From the NCBI GenBank assembly GCA_011947345.1, contig JAAVTG010000213.1:1-40081 (forward strand): a DNA stretch of 40,081 nt. Direction: 5' to 3'. This document shows, in pieces, positions 1 to 11,617 of this stretch. Under the pieces are notes generated by a model. The model was not told the DNA's origin. It saw only the letters and a program-made list of their open reading frames with translations, and ran no database searches. The position numbers and the translations under genes are program-made. The stretch is from Phytophthora quininea (taxonomy: Eukaryota > Oomycota > Peronosporomycetes > Peronosporales > Peronosporaceae). Within the stretch, counting starts at the first letter, position 1. The number at the start of each line of letters is the position of its first letter.

Positions 1-1002
1 TGGAGCAGCGACGAGGAGGTGGGACCGAGCGTGGCGACGCAGCCGTCGCTGGCGTGCTCGGCCGAGAGCGTCAAGGTGCTGGTGACGCTGCTCAACTGCC
101 TCGTGCAGGGCAAGCGCGACCAGCGGGTGCGGTGCGACGTGGACAAGCGCGGGTTGCTGTTCACGGCCGTGTCGAGGGGCAAGTCGCTGCAGCTCAAGAC
201 GTCCATGGGGCGCGAGCTGTTCGAGCGCTACGAGTTCGGGGCCACGCAGGACGAGGACGAGGACGCCCAGCTGAGCTTCGCACTCAACGTGACGCTGCTC
301 GTCGAGTGTCTGAGCATGTTCGGGCCGGCGGCTCTGCCCACCACGTCGCTACGAATGACGTACGAGCCAGAGGTGAGGGACCACAGCCGCAATGGACAGG
401 GAGCAAAGGCTAACGGCGGGTTGATGTGGTTGTAGAGTGCCAGTCTGCTGCTGGTAGTGGAGGACAGCGGTGTCATGTGCGAGTGCTCAATCCAAGTATT
501 GGAGCACGAAGGCGGAGACTTGGGGCAGCTGGAATTCGAGACGGCGTTCGAGAATTCGGCGGTGGTGGGGCGCTGCATCATGCGGTCCGAGCCGCTGCGA
601 GACGCCTTCGCAGAGCTCTACGACCTGCCCAGTGCCGCCAGCGTGACCATCGCCATGGCGGACGCCAACCCGCGGGATCGGACGGCCAAGTGTCTGAGTT
701 TGAGCGCCACGTCCGAGACGGGCTCTTGCGAGATCGACTTCGCGCCGACGTCGACTGCGTTCATCGAGTTCTCGTGCGCTGCGGACGAGGACGACGACAG
801 CGGCAGTTGTGCAGCCACATTTCACGTCGCGGTGCTGCAGCAAGCGTTCAAGGCGCTCGCACACTCGGATGAGACTTTCTTGCGGATGAACGGGGACGGC
901 TTCCTGTCTATCCAGCACATGATCGAGAGCGGAGCCGGCGACAAAGCGTTCGTGGACGCGTTGATCAGCCCTGAAGACACGTCGATTTCGTACTCTGTGT
1001 AA
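1..1002 (+). CDS. RAD1: RAD1-like subunit of the 9-1-1 DNA damage checkpoint clamp (5' partial)
   Basis: The reading frame is open from base 1 without a convincing start, so the gene begins upstream of the window. Exons are 1-372 and 436-1002, with a 63-bp GT-AG intron (373-435) in phase 0. The protein shows the alternating strand and helix pattern of a PCNA-like clamp. Stretches such as LLNCLVQGKRDQRVRC, SLLLVVEDSGVMCECSIQ and CEIDFAPTSTAFIEFSC fit RAD1. In other eukaryotes RAD1 pairs with RAD9 and HUS1 to form the ring loaded at DNA damage, which recruits ATR-activating factors in the nucleus. A short acidic run (ADEDDDSG) lies in the second half. The frame closes with TAA at 1000-1002. The family call is by eye; a generic PCNA-fold protein is the main alternative. 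Confidence 0.8.
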
Positions 1003-1087
1003 GAGGCGGCGATCTCCTCACCAGTTGGAGACGAACGGCTTTACATTAACACGAAGGTTCTTGACGAGACCTGCCTTCCACGGTATT

Positions 1088-1758
1088 TTACGCCAGCGAC
1101 AGCAGACGCTCGGAACTCGGAGACGGACGCAGCATAGGCACTGGGACGCGCATGTTTCGGACGAGTCTGCGCATGCGAACCACCGCAGGCATCGCTGCCA
1201 ATGTGACGGTCCAGCGAACAGGAGTCAGGGCCTTGTAGATGGAGAACGTGAGGATGAAGGAGCCGGCAGAGTCCGCCGCCAAAGAGTCTGTAAAGCCCAA
1301 AATCAGCAGCGCAGCGGATACAGCGACCCCACTCGCGATGCCAGCGTAGATGGATCCGAACCATAGCACCGACAGAACCGAGTGTGTGCAGATACCGACC
1401 ATGCCGTACTCGAACACGAAGGCTTCGATCTGCTCTCGCCACGAGGGGGAGTGCTCCTCTTCTTGTCTTGGGACTTCACTGCCTTCACTTCTCTGCAGAA
1501 GCTTGACAGTTATGGATAGAGAAGAAGACATGTAGAAAGGAAGACTGACCTGGGAAGATGCCGTCGCTTCTACCAAGGGAGCGATCTCGTCGAACTCGTA
1601 CGCGAGAGCTCTGCCAAGTATGACAAGGTGAGATGATTGTCAAAGCGTCGATGGTAGAGATGATCGAGAAGACTTTACCTCGCTTCCATTCGAGGAGCCA
1701 TCGCTGAGCGCCCCTCGCTTTGACGAGTCTGGGAATGGTGGAAAAACGACGAGCACAT
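1088..1758 (-). CDS. FAM210/DUF1279-domain membrane protein, probably mitochondrial
   Basis: Proposed exons on the minus strand are 1758-1679, 1610-1550 and 1492-1088, with introns 1611-1678 (68 bp) and 1493-1549 (57 bp). The second intron is a multiple of three without a stop, so it could also be retained. The core (FVFEYGMVGICTHSVLSVLW, then IYAGIASGVAVSAALLILGF and SFILTFSIYKALTPVRW) has the Y-G-x-x-G opening, two hydrophobic helices and the K-x-x-x-P-x-R end typical of DUF1279. FAM210 proteins act in mitochondria in animals, and the short basic N-terminus fits that, but targeting here is inferred. An in-frame TAG lies just upstream of the chosen ATG; a second in-frame ATG lies 57 bases downstream. 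The start codon is only 32 bp from the ATG of the next gene, which is divergent. Confidence 0.72.
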
Positions 1759-1790
1759 GGATATGGACGCCTAGAAACGATCCTGTTGCC

Positions 1791-4700
1791 ATGGATCTAC
1801 TCGAGCTACAAGACGATCAGGATGTGCTGCTAAATGACAGTCAAGCGATGGAGCAGGATGCAGCCATAACTGCTTTAAATGAACAATTGCTCGACTTGGA
1901 GTCCAAGATTGTGAACGGTGAAGACGTCTGCTCGGAAGACTCTCAAGACGAGAATTCGGAAAAGCGATCTAAGAAACGAGAGGATGACCAGCGTCGGTTA
2001 GCTGAAGAGAAGGAAGACACTCCATGGACGATCCATGAGCTCCCAGTGACTGTGGCTGGACCAGGCTACGCAGCGCTCGAAGCCATCCAGATCAAAAAGT
2101 GGCGGGAGATTTGGCAGCTGGCAAGCAAACGTCTGATCAAATGATGAAGACATTCAGCAGTCAGCTAACACTCTCTTTAACTGTCGTGTTTGCCAGTCCA
2201 AACTCATGTCAGCGCCATGCTTCCACTACATTCGGATTGCTGGAGATGACCGTGCGCTGTATGAGGGTTTTTCCGAGCGTTTCCCCACCACCTCGTCACC
2301 AAGGCACGATTTATGAGCGTTGTCCGAAGCATCTTCGGGATTCCAGCAGCAATGAAGCCCCATAGGACAAAAGAGAAGAAAGCAAAATCGTTGAAACATC
2401 GAGTGGATGACAACAACGAAGGAGCCCTGGAAAACGGCAAAGTAGCTGCTCACCAAGCACTGGATCGATACTTAGACAAGCTCCGGTATTGTTGTGAACG
2501 GTCAGAAAATAATGTGCCTGTGCTCAAGTGGAGACCGTTGCTCATCGGACTCAGGTAATGTAAACGTTTACGCTGCTGCCGTATCAAGAAGTGGACTGAT
2601 GGCTTTATCACTGCAGAATGTTTCAGGAGCCGCTGCTGACAATGCGTGAGCATTTGCTCTGGGCATTTTCCGTGTATAGCTCCAGCGGGTGTCTTGAGCA
2701 GAATGACGCAGATGCCATTGATGCGGGCGACGTGGACTTGATGCTGACTCACATGTTGCGGAACCCTGCGGCCTCGCAGCTTGTCTCCGAGAGGGTACGC
2801 TGTTGAACTCAAATGTTTGTATGTGTGGCAATTGTTAACCTGCCTATTGGCATGCGCAGCTTCGAGCTGCACTGACAGCGCTCCCATGGACACGTCAAAA
2901 CCAAGCTTTATTGGCATCCTCGTCGAGAATATCGTATCGGACGTTCAAACGGCTACTGCAGCTTCCACCTCTGCGGACACTCTTGAACCATCGTCTGACG
3001 CCGCACACAACTGTGATCGACGAATTCACCGTGTCCGTGTATCGTGATCACGTCTATCGAGCTCGAAAGCGCGAGCACAATCGACGGGTTCTGCGGCGCC
3101 TGCGGTATTACAACGAAACCAAGATCTCTCGGCTGTGCTTCCACACGTGGGCTCAGAACGCGAGAGATCGGATAGCTCTGCGCACAACGATGGCGTTTGT
3201 CTACACGATTACGATGCGGGTCAAGAAACGTTCGGCCTTCGACCATTTGCGTCGACACGCTTTAACAAGCATTGCAGCTCTTGAGATCCAACGAGTGTTT
3301 CGAGGAATGCGTGGACGGATGCGAGCTGAAGAAGTATGGCGTAAAATTCAAGCGGTTTTGGCTGTGCAAGGTGCTTTCCGGATGCGAGCTCACTTCACGA
3401 GACATCTCCGGCAATTGAGACGGCAACACCTGCTTGCCATTCGTGTACAGCGTGTCTATCGTGGTCGACTGGGGCGGATCAAAGCTCGGCAGGTTTTACT
3501 GGCGTATTTCTATCGCGAGATGGCAGCTATTCAAAAGGAACGAGAAGAATTCCGTGCATTTGTACGCAACGAGATGGCTAGACGGCTGCAGCGTTTCTTC
3601 CGCCAATTGGTTGTTGATAAACAGCTAGATCGCCGAGCTAAAGAGGAGTTGGCGCATCTGGCACGTGAGCTCGAAATGCAAAAGCTTTCGGAAAACGCAA
3701 CCCAGCAAGCAGCACGCCATCGCTGCGAAGTGTCAGCCAAGTATGTTCAGCTACGAGAGGAAGCTGATCAGAAGGAAAACGTCGACGCATTGACGATGCG
3801 GAGAAGCAGAAGATCGTGCATCGACGGCGGCAGCGACAATGGGACGAATTTAAAGCTGAGAAAGTGGCACGCAAAGAGACACTGAAGCAAATGTCTGCAG
3901 AAAGCTACACACGCTTGAAGACGGAGTGGGAGATCGTCATTGCTGACAGAACGAAAAAGCAGACGAAGTTGGTCGAGCAGCTACTGCAGTTGGATGAGGT
4001 TGACGGTCAGTGGAAGAGGATGCACGACCAGCTTCATCGTAAAGTGAAAGAGCGGTCGAAGCAACTCACAGCGAAATGTAAGTCAAACGGACTCGTCGTC
4101 CCAAAGAAAGAGATTACCGACCGAGCGCAGCACGAAATCGTTGCGGAAGAAGCTGAGGAGGAACGTCGAAAGGTATCGTCGAATGCTACGTGCGCTGATG
4201 ATCCCATTGGAATGGTATTAACGCTATTGTGGTCACTCAGGTGGAGACAGAATGGTTGCAAGCAGAAGCCGAGTTTTTGCAGAAGCTGGATGTTGAAGAG
4301 GAGGAGCGAATGGTACGGTCTAGCCCAGCTTTAAGTTCTTGGTCACTTTGTCACTGGATTATTTTACTGCTTTGTAGCTCGCTGAAAATGCGGCGGAGCG
4401 TACTTCCCGTCAAAGAAGTGCATTGAGCATTCAATGCGCTTTCCGCGGGTACGTGGCTCGCAAAGAACTTCGCTAACTGCTGCGTGAAGTGTATGTGAAG
4501 GAGTTTGTGGTCGATACACAAGGGCCAAGGTATCGGAATACGGTGACCGGAAAATTGTCGATAAGAAAACCGACTGGACTAGGCTCAGAGGAGCTCGAGT
4601 ACGAAGACCGCTGGGTGGTGATGGTGGACAACACCCTTGGTAAGTTAGTGAACTCAAGGAAGTGCAAATTCTTTCTACTCACTTGATCTTTGGCTAGGCG

Positions 4701-4951
4701 AACCATTTTACTACAATGCACATCGGATGCAGCAGAGTTGGGATACGCCGGACGACTGCAAGTTGTGCGACTACTGCGTCTCAACCTCAGACACCAAGGT
4801 GGTTTTTGCTGCTGTCTGGGATCCCCAAGAAGACACATTCCTGTGCCAAACATGCTACGAACAAGAATATTTAGCACGAAGCGAGCAGGGTAGTCTTCAA
4901 GACGACGCATACGTTGCGTTTGACGGCTCACGGCCAAACGGGCAGTTGTGA
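1791..4951 (+). CDS. IQ-motif, WW-like and Cys-rich domain protein (interrupted frame)
   Basis: Proposed introns are 2121-2196 (GC-AG), 2555-2616, 2795-2859, 4173-4240, 4313-4377 and 4640-4697. The N-terminus is acidic. The middle carries IQ calmodulin-binding motifs (IQRVFRGMRGRMR, IRVQRVYRGRLGR and, near 4420-4470, IQCAFRGYVARKE) separated by basic coiled coil. The C-terminus has a WW-like segment (RWVVMVDNT, then FYYNAHRMQQSWDTP) followed by CxxCxxC and CxxC clusters. Protein-like sequence changes frame at two homopolymers, CCCC (2283-2286) and AAAA (3776-3779). An in-frame TAA at 4474-4476 lies between the last IQ motif and VYVKEFVVD, which continues in the same frame. The homopolymer breaks look like sequence error; the TAA does not fit that pattern, so the gene may be decaying. 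Probably a cytoskeletal or flagellar protein, inferred from IQ content only. Confidence 0.6.
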
Positions 4952-5037
4952 TTGTATATTATGCGCAACTTCCGAATCAAAACAGAGATTTTTGTGCTTG
5001 TTTTCCATGTACAACAGTTTAATCATGAGCGCAGAGC

Positions 5038-8000
5038 TCAGATATGCCCTTCCATCGTAAGCACCCCGTCTACTAACAAACACAAGTCAGATAAAGCAAT
5101 ACATAATATGGACGTCCAACTTACCTATTGAATCTCGTGGTGGACTGCCGACGATATTTAGCCTGCTCCAGATCATCCAGATATCGTTCGTCATCTCAGA
5201 GTTTTAACGAGGCATTTCAAGGACAGCATTACCTCTTGGAACGTGCGGCCACCAGCTTCTTTGGCTTGCCAGTTTCGAGGGAAGGGTGGTCCCATTGAGT
5301 GATCCGCAGCGTCGGGTTGCAGTAGTAAACTTTGCCCTTGGACCGAGACAAGCGCGTTTCCCAACCAGGAGGGAGCGGTAGAGCGTCCAAATTGAAGGAT
5401 TCCTGGGATTGAGCTTTCTTTTGCTCCGAATTATGTCGCGCCGTCGCTCCTTCTTCGCTGTAGTATTTTTCTTTGACCGCAGTCAGTCTGTTCTTCAACG
5501 ACTCCATGGCTCCTGCACCCGCTGCGCTGACTTCCTGCAGAAGTGATGGACGTCCGCCATCGCTCAAATCGCTGCCAGAGAAGCGGTTCTCGGCGTCGTT
5601 CTCTCCTCCACTAACCCACAACTTTGCTCGAGTCATGCGTTGGGCAGATTGGCGTATGAACTCTGCAGTTTCTGCAGACTTCTGCGCTAGCGCAGACTGC
5701 ATAGCGGTCGAGGCGCGGCTTGCGTCGCCATCTCCACCGTCCAAGTCAAAGTCTTTCTTGGACCCCAACCGTCTGAATACAGATCGACGGTCCTTTCTCA
5801 ACGATCTTTGACTGGAAAGCATCGGGTCGGAGCCAACATGCTCGCGAAGCTTCACACATTCTCGTTCAACTGCAGCCAGTTTCTTGTCCTTTTCTCGGAT
5901 CTGAAAATTGAACTGGTTAGAGCAAGGAAACCATAGTACAAGCCTTAACTGAAGTCAACGCACCCTGTCTTGGAACCCTCGAATCTTCACTTGGTAGTTG
6001 GCCGTTAGCACTGTCTGGTCAAACTTCAGCTTCTCGATCTCGTTCTTCAACCGCGCTGTCAATGTGCGTTGCTCCTCGTTCTCCTTCCGCAAACGCCCAG
6101 CTTCTTCATTTAGCTGACTGATAATGCCGTCCGCATCTGCGATCCATCCATGCGTGGAACGACCATGAGGGCGAGTACCGTTGACATCTGCTGGCGGCTG
6201 GCTATCGTTGGAAGAAGTCGACAAGCGATCCTTCTTCAGCTCAGCATTACGTCGCTGCTCGTCGTGCAGTCGTTCCTGTAGCTTGCTCAGTTGATACGCC
6301 ATATCCGCCTGCTGCTTTTTATCCTGCAGAGCCTTCATATATTTCGGACGCGCGTATTTCATTCGCAGGAAGGCTTGGATCTTGATAGCGCCCTTCCGTT
6401 GATCAAGGAATTGTTTGCTGACAATACTCAATGTTAGCCACGAGATTTAACGCCGAGCGCATAAAATATACGATTATTACCGTTTGACAAAACGACGGAC
6501 ACATTTCTGAATAATAACAGCGCTCTTGTTCTTCTTGGCCTCCAGAGCGATACAACGGCCTTTGTATCCTCGCCAATGCGCTTGGATAGCGATGACCGCC
6601 ATCTTGAACGACTGGTAGCGATTCATCGTAATGACACACCGAGCAACAGACTACAGGACGAGCACATAGTGGCATAACAGTTCTGAGCAAAGGTGTCGGA
6701 TCAAACGACAACAAGCAAATGATACGCACCTGAAGTTTAACGATCGCTTGAAGCTTGCGAAGGTATCGAAGCCTGCAGCTAAAGCCTCGCATGTAGTGCT
6801 GCAGATGTCTCGCTTGCAGATCCAACCTCTCCGCCTTCTTGTCCTCCATCTGCTCCAAGATTCCAAACCGAAAGTAAATACGCGAGAGACCGATTTGGTA
6901 TTGTTCAGGCGACGTCAGCTCCATCTTCGCCATCAGAGCCTCGCACCGTTGCTTGGCAGGAATATCACTTTGTCGGTGTTGGACATCGAAGATCCAGAAT
7001 TTGTCCACTAACTCCTCCAGTAGCAGCCGATTCGGGTATGCAACACGTGAAATTCGAATCGCCTCGATAACTCCAGCACATCGCAGTTGAGAGACCACCA
7101 TTTGCTGATCCATTTCTCGCGGACTTTTGTGTTGATTGGGTTTGATACATCGAACGTAGTGAACTTTGGTCTGTCGAATGCTGGTCATCAACTCGTTAAG
7201 GTTGTCTTTGAACTGAGTACCAACGTTCGCCATCGCTAGTGCTCCTCCGCGGCCTCCTGGACGTGCGTTCGACCCACTTCGTCTAGCTTTCCCCGTAACA
7301 GGACTACCAAGTTTCTCCGAGAAAATCATTTTCAAGAAGGACTTTGATGACCCGCGCATAAGTTCGGAAAGGTCGGGAAGAAGGGCGTCCTTGTGCTTTT
7401 CAAAAACCCGAGAGACTCGTAGGTAACAGCTCCTGCGTAGTGTTTAATGGTGAATTGTGTGCGCGACGTCCGCGGGAATTCAATCACATCCTGCTCGTCT
7501 TTATGGATCGTAGACAGTTTGGACACGAGCGATTCATCGTTGCCCTTCGGGCGCATCACTTCGTCGTTTAGTAGCGAAATGATACCAAGCCGGTCTTCGA
7601 TGACTGAAATCACATCTTGGTTGTCCGCAAAATCAATGTGGCTCCAGATAATGCCCTCGGCTTCGTACTCAATCTGCACTGTCTTGAAAACATCCTGCGT
7701 GAATTTTTGCTGCAGCTTTTCATTCGCATAATTAATGCAGAATTGCTCAAACGAGTTGTGTTTGAAGTGCTCAAAGCCAAAGATATCAAGAATACCGACG
7801 TGATGACGCATTTTCCTGTCACTCTCCAAGGACGTGTTAATCGTCTCTACAAGCCAATCGAAAATGTTGGAGTAAATAGCTTTGGCAAGCGCCCCACGGC
7901 ACTCCTCTGCTTGATCTTTCTTCAGAAACGCCGTTAGTCTATCACCAGCCACCACAAGTTGTCGAGAACATAACGCCTTCTCCAAGTCCGCAGTCGATAC

Positions 8001-9149
8001 GCCTAACAGCTTCGTTGCGTGTTCCGCGCCTTTATCATCCGGTGCGATTGCTGACTCTTCGTTGTTATTTCTTGACTGAATTTCCACTTCACCGAGATGC
8101 AACACACCTGCTAGTACCTCAAAGAGCACTTCCTGGGCTTCTTCTGCGACGCCAACAAGACCCAGCGCCGTTTTAGTGCGTTCAAAGTGTTTTTCATCCG
8201 ACATCCCTTCGATCTTCTTGGTCGTGTTGTCACCGGTGTACACATAACTTGCATGTGCATCATCAAGAAACCAGCTCTTGCTGTCGCCAGCCGCTAGCAA
8301 CTGGTAGAAAATATGATAGTTCCGTTCCTGTTCTTCATGAGAAATCACTCGTGTCTTCTCCAACAAATACGTTCTGCACCTCGCTCCCACCAGAATCCCT
8401 GCGCTATCAAACTGAAGCTGAGTAAACTTGCCGAACCGACTACTGTTGTCGTTGCGCACAGTCTTGGCATTTCCGAAAGACTCCAGCAACGGATTCACTT
8501 CAATGATCTTTTTGATGGTGTAGTCATTCAAACCACCGGCAATAGACGCCAAGTGGTTCATAAGGATCTTAGTCGTCTCTGTTTTGCCAGCTCCCGATTC
8601 GCCACTCACCAGGATGGACTGGTTCACTTCGTGCCTCTTCATGTCGTTATAGGACGCCATCGACGTCGCGTAGACGTGAGGAGGCAGTTCATCTCTGGCC
8701 CTGGTAAGATACTGCGACTGCGTGTGCTCCGAATAGAGCTCTGGCAGCCACTGGTATGGGTTCACTGCAATGCAGATCTCGCCTGTATATGTGTATGGCA
8801 GCTTCTCCAGGAACCGGGTCTTAACGTTGTAGAGAATGGCTGCCTCGTGCAGGTAGTTGAGAGCGGTCATATCTTCGATGCCATTGGGCCCTAAATTGTC
8901 ATTCTGGTACGGCAGCGACTCTAACTGCAGGCTCTGCAGCAAACTCTTGGTCTTTGGGTCGTTGAAGTCCAGCGTCCGCTCCTCGTCTATGGAGCCATCG
9001 CCTGTGGGGACGGATACTCGGAGCACCAGCGTCTTCTCGGGCTTCTTGGGGTCGGCGCTCTTGGACTCGCGCAGGATCTGCGCCGGGAGCCAAACGAACG
9101 ACTCGTCCGGCACGTAGCACTTGGTGCCGGCCACTGCCTCCTTGGTCAT
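5038..9149 (-). CDS. Unconventional myosin heavy chain with IQ motifs, coiled coil and C-terminal WW domain
   Basis: The ATG at 9149 starts MTKEAVAGTKCYVPDES. The motor has an SH3-like N-terminus (VWLPAQILRE), P-loop GESGAGKTETTK, switch I NDNSSRFGKF, switch II DIFGFEHF and the actin-binding side HYVRCIKPNQ, so it should be an ATP-driven actin motor. IQ-like segments (RGFSCRLRYLRKLQ, IQAHWRGYKGR, IQKCVRRFVKR, IKIQAFLRMKYAR) precede a coiled coil, an Ser/Asp-rich linker and a WW domain (LPPGWETRLSRSKGKVYYCN, then TQWDHPS). Introns are 6651-6729, 6418-6480 and 5901-5963. The motor frame breaks at an A5 run (7402-7406): the GFL side and the DALLPDLSEL-like side are in different frames. A stop at 5229 ends the simple model. 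Consensus splice sites at 5163-5232 and 5070-5124 would add about 20 residues and end at 5038. Class not assigned. Confidence 0.88.
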
Positions 9150-9392
9150 GGCGGAGAGAAGAGGGGAAGCACGACTGATAGACGAGCAGCAATGTGACGT
9201 TGGCTCGCGTTTTCGTCGTGTTGACGAGTTTTTCTCGATACAAAACGCACGTGATATTAGTGTAGCCATCTGAGAAATGTGTAAAACTCATCTTGTTTGA
9301 CAACATCGTGCTGTCAGCAACAACGAGAAGGCAAGAACGAACGCCGCTACTAGGAAGCTAAGACAGTAAAAGTGTCCGCCACGTCCAGCGAG

Positions 9393-11572
9393 TTATTCCC
9401 CAGCGACATCAAACGGGCACGGAATCAAAACTGCATATTGGTCGAGATCCATAGGTGCCCTCTTCTGGAAGCCCAGATAATCCTTTGGCGGCAATACAAA
9501 GTAGAGACAATTGCTCTCTTTCCCCAGCGCCTTTAGATCTTCAAGAGCGCGCTTCGAGATCGTTTTTCCACTCTTGCTGGGCTTGGCATAAACCATCACT
9601 TGAAAACCACCAACGCCTGGGATCCACGCATCGAGGCCGCAACTGTCCGATGATCTTGAAACGTACAATTGCTCTCGCTTTTGGTCAGGTTACATTTGAT
9701 CGGCTATTTCCCTCCCCGATTTCGACCGTTTTACGGAAGAGGCTGGCAACATGTCCATTTTTTGATTCAGAGTCAGCTTGGGCCTCAGTCATTAAACCCC
9801 GACATTCGAACTCCCCGCCCTTCTCAAGGCCTCGATCGCTAATAGCTCGAAGCAATATGCCCAGAGCGTTTGTGTCAGCGGGTACCCATAATATAATCTG
9901 AGAAGCGTTCGCATCTCTTTGCGGCTTGACGTCCACTTAGATCGAGCAAACGCTTTTGCCGCCATTTCGGAAGCAAAAGCAACCTGGTATGATCGATAGG
10001 GGCTTCACTTTGCATGTGGATCACGATTTGCGAAACCGCCGTCTCCGACGCAGTGTCGGTGTCCGCAGACATCCACGTTATGCATTCGTCAATAGAGCTA
10101 TCGCTGCATGCTGAAATTATCAATCTCTCAGGATCCGTGCAAATCTGTTCCAGGACCAGTCGGGGCACACCACCCAGACAGCTAAAGCGATCCTGCCAGA
10201 CAGCGTCAGCTCTAGGAATGTGTATTTTCCTGATGAAGGAAGGCATTCTGCTCCAATTCCGGACCAACGAACTGCTCTTGTCGGACAAGACTTCAAGAGG
10301 ATAAAACTGCCGGAGTTTTGGCCAGCCGTTGAGCGACTTGCATCGTCGCAGGCAGAGTTCTCCGTGCAGCCGTGTTTCATTTCGGTTCGAGCGTCGCAGT
10401 GAGCAGGTCACGCAACAGCCACCACACCAAGTCTCCTGCGACAGCTCCTCGCCGCCCAAGCAGCACCTAAAGCTCCGCTGCTTCGAACCGTGCGGCGTGC
10501 CCCAGTTTTCAACCCTCCCACCATCCCTTTGGGTTGCCACTCGGCACCTTGCCTTCCACGCAAGGAACCTCATGACAATGGTCCATAACCGAAATGTATC
10601 ACTTTGCCTCCAATGCCTGTATGATTGATATGGAAAACAAGAAAGCAAGAGCTTCGAGCTCTTCTTTGGACCACAGGGCATAACATTTCCTCAGGTACGC
10701 GAGCAAGCTTCTTGAACTCCTTAATGCATTTCTGGTGCGGCGAACTCGCGAGAATAGTGGAACAGGAAAATATGGGAAACCCGTCGATCGCTGTAGGATC
10801 TACGGAATCCACCAAGCACCAGAGATCTGGCGACCAGAACTGGGTATCATCTTTGGAAGGAAAGCGCTTGCAAACTCGCAGCGACTTCCCATCGAAGTAC
10901 ACCTTGGTTTTTGGTGAGAATCAGTACGCGCTTCTCCATCTTGGTCAGTTGCCACAGCAAATAATACAAGAACACAGACTTCCCAGTCCCAGGAGTACCC
11001 GTGATGATTGCGTACTTCCTGTTGTCCACTCGCTCTTCCGATGTCATCAGCACTTGGCCAGCGATACACTTGTAGGACTCGCGGATGTACACCATATCGT
11101 ACTTCGACACCACCAAACGCCGCTCACAAAACTCCAGTCAATTATTTTTTCAGCAACCTTGGGGAGGCGTGAATAGAACGGTCCTGCACACGACACGAAC
11201 CCGCCATCACATGGCTCCGGTTGGATGGGCTGCAGACTTGGAAGTGGTCTTACCAACACGTGAACATGCTCCGTCTCGGGAGGGGATTCGTGATCCCCGC
11301 TTCTTTTAAGTATGTGGCTATCGTAGACTTTATCTCCATGGCGGCGTCGGCGGTTGCGGCCATTTTCACTCTGGCATCATTGTATTTGAGCCATTCATCG
11401 TCTTGAATCGCCAAGAACAGCTTCAGCTTGTGAGCGTCGATCGACTGCAAGGTAATGTGCTTCGCCTCCTTGATCAAACGCTTCAGCGTCTCCAGGGAGC
11501 ATCCTCACCGGCCTCCACGAGAAAGGGGCCACCAACGACCCCACCGACCAGGACACACTGCAGCAGAAGCAT
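9393..11572 (-). pseudogene. Crinkler (CRN) family effector gene, frame repeatedly broken
   Basis: The minus strand carries, in CRN order: an N-terminal ubiquitin-like module with the family's LFLA hallmark (here LFLAI, near 11410); the HVLV-type motif that ends the recombination-prone N-terminus (HVHVLV, near 11250); a P-loop NTPase block (ITGTPGTGKSVFLYYLLWQL, about 10970-11020); a GGVPR-type block near 10170; and a C-terminal block with DAWIPGVGGFQV and LYFVLPP (9393-9668). In Phytophthora and relatives, CRNs are modular cytoplasmic effectors that act in host plant cells, often in the nucleus. The blocks lie in different frames, with breaks near 11495, 11275, 11145, 10905 and 10665 and more between 10400 and 9670, so no continuous protein is encoded as the sequence stands. 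Some breaks are homopolymer-type, as in neighbouring intact families, so how dead the gene really is stays open. Confidence 0.8.
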
Positions 11573-11617
11573 CTGCGATCTCCACCGCGGAAACAGAAAC
11601 GTCGGGAGGTGTCATGG

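Noticed and set aside
8313..8894. 193-residue plus-strand frame within the myosin gene
   Set aside because: It is antisense to the conserved motor domain (P-loop and switch regions) and has no recognisable features.
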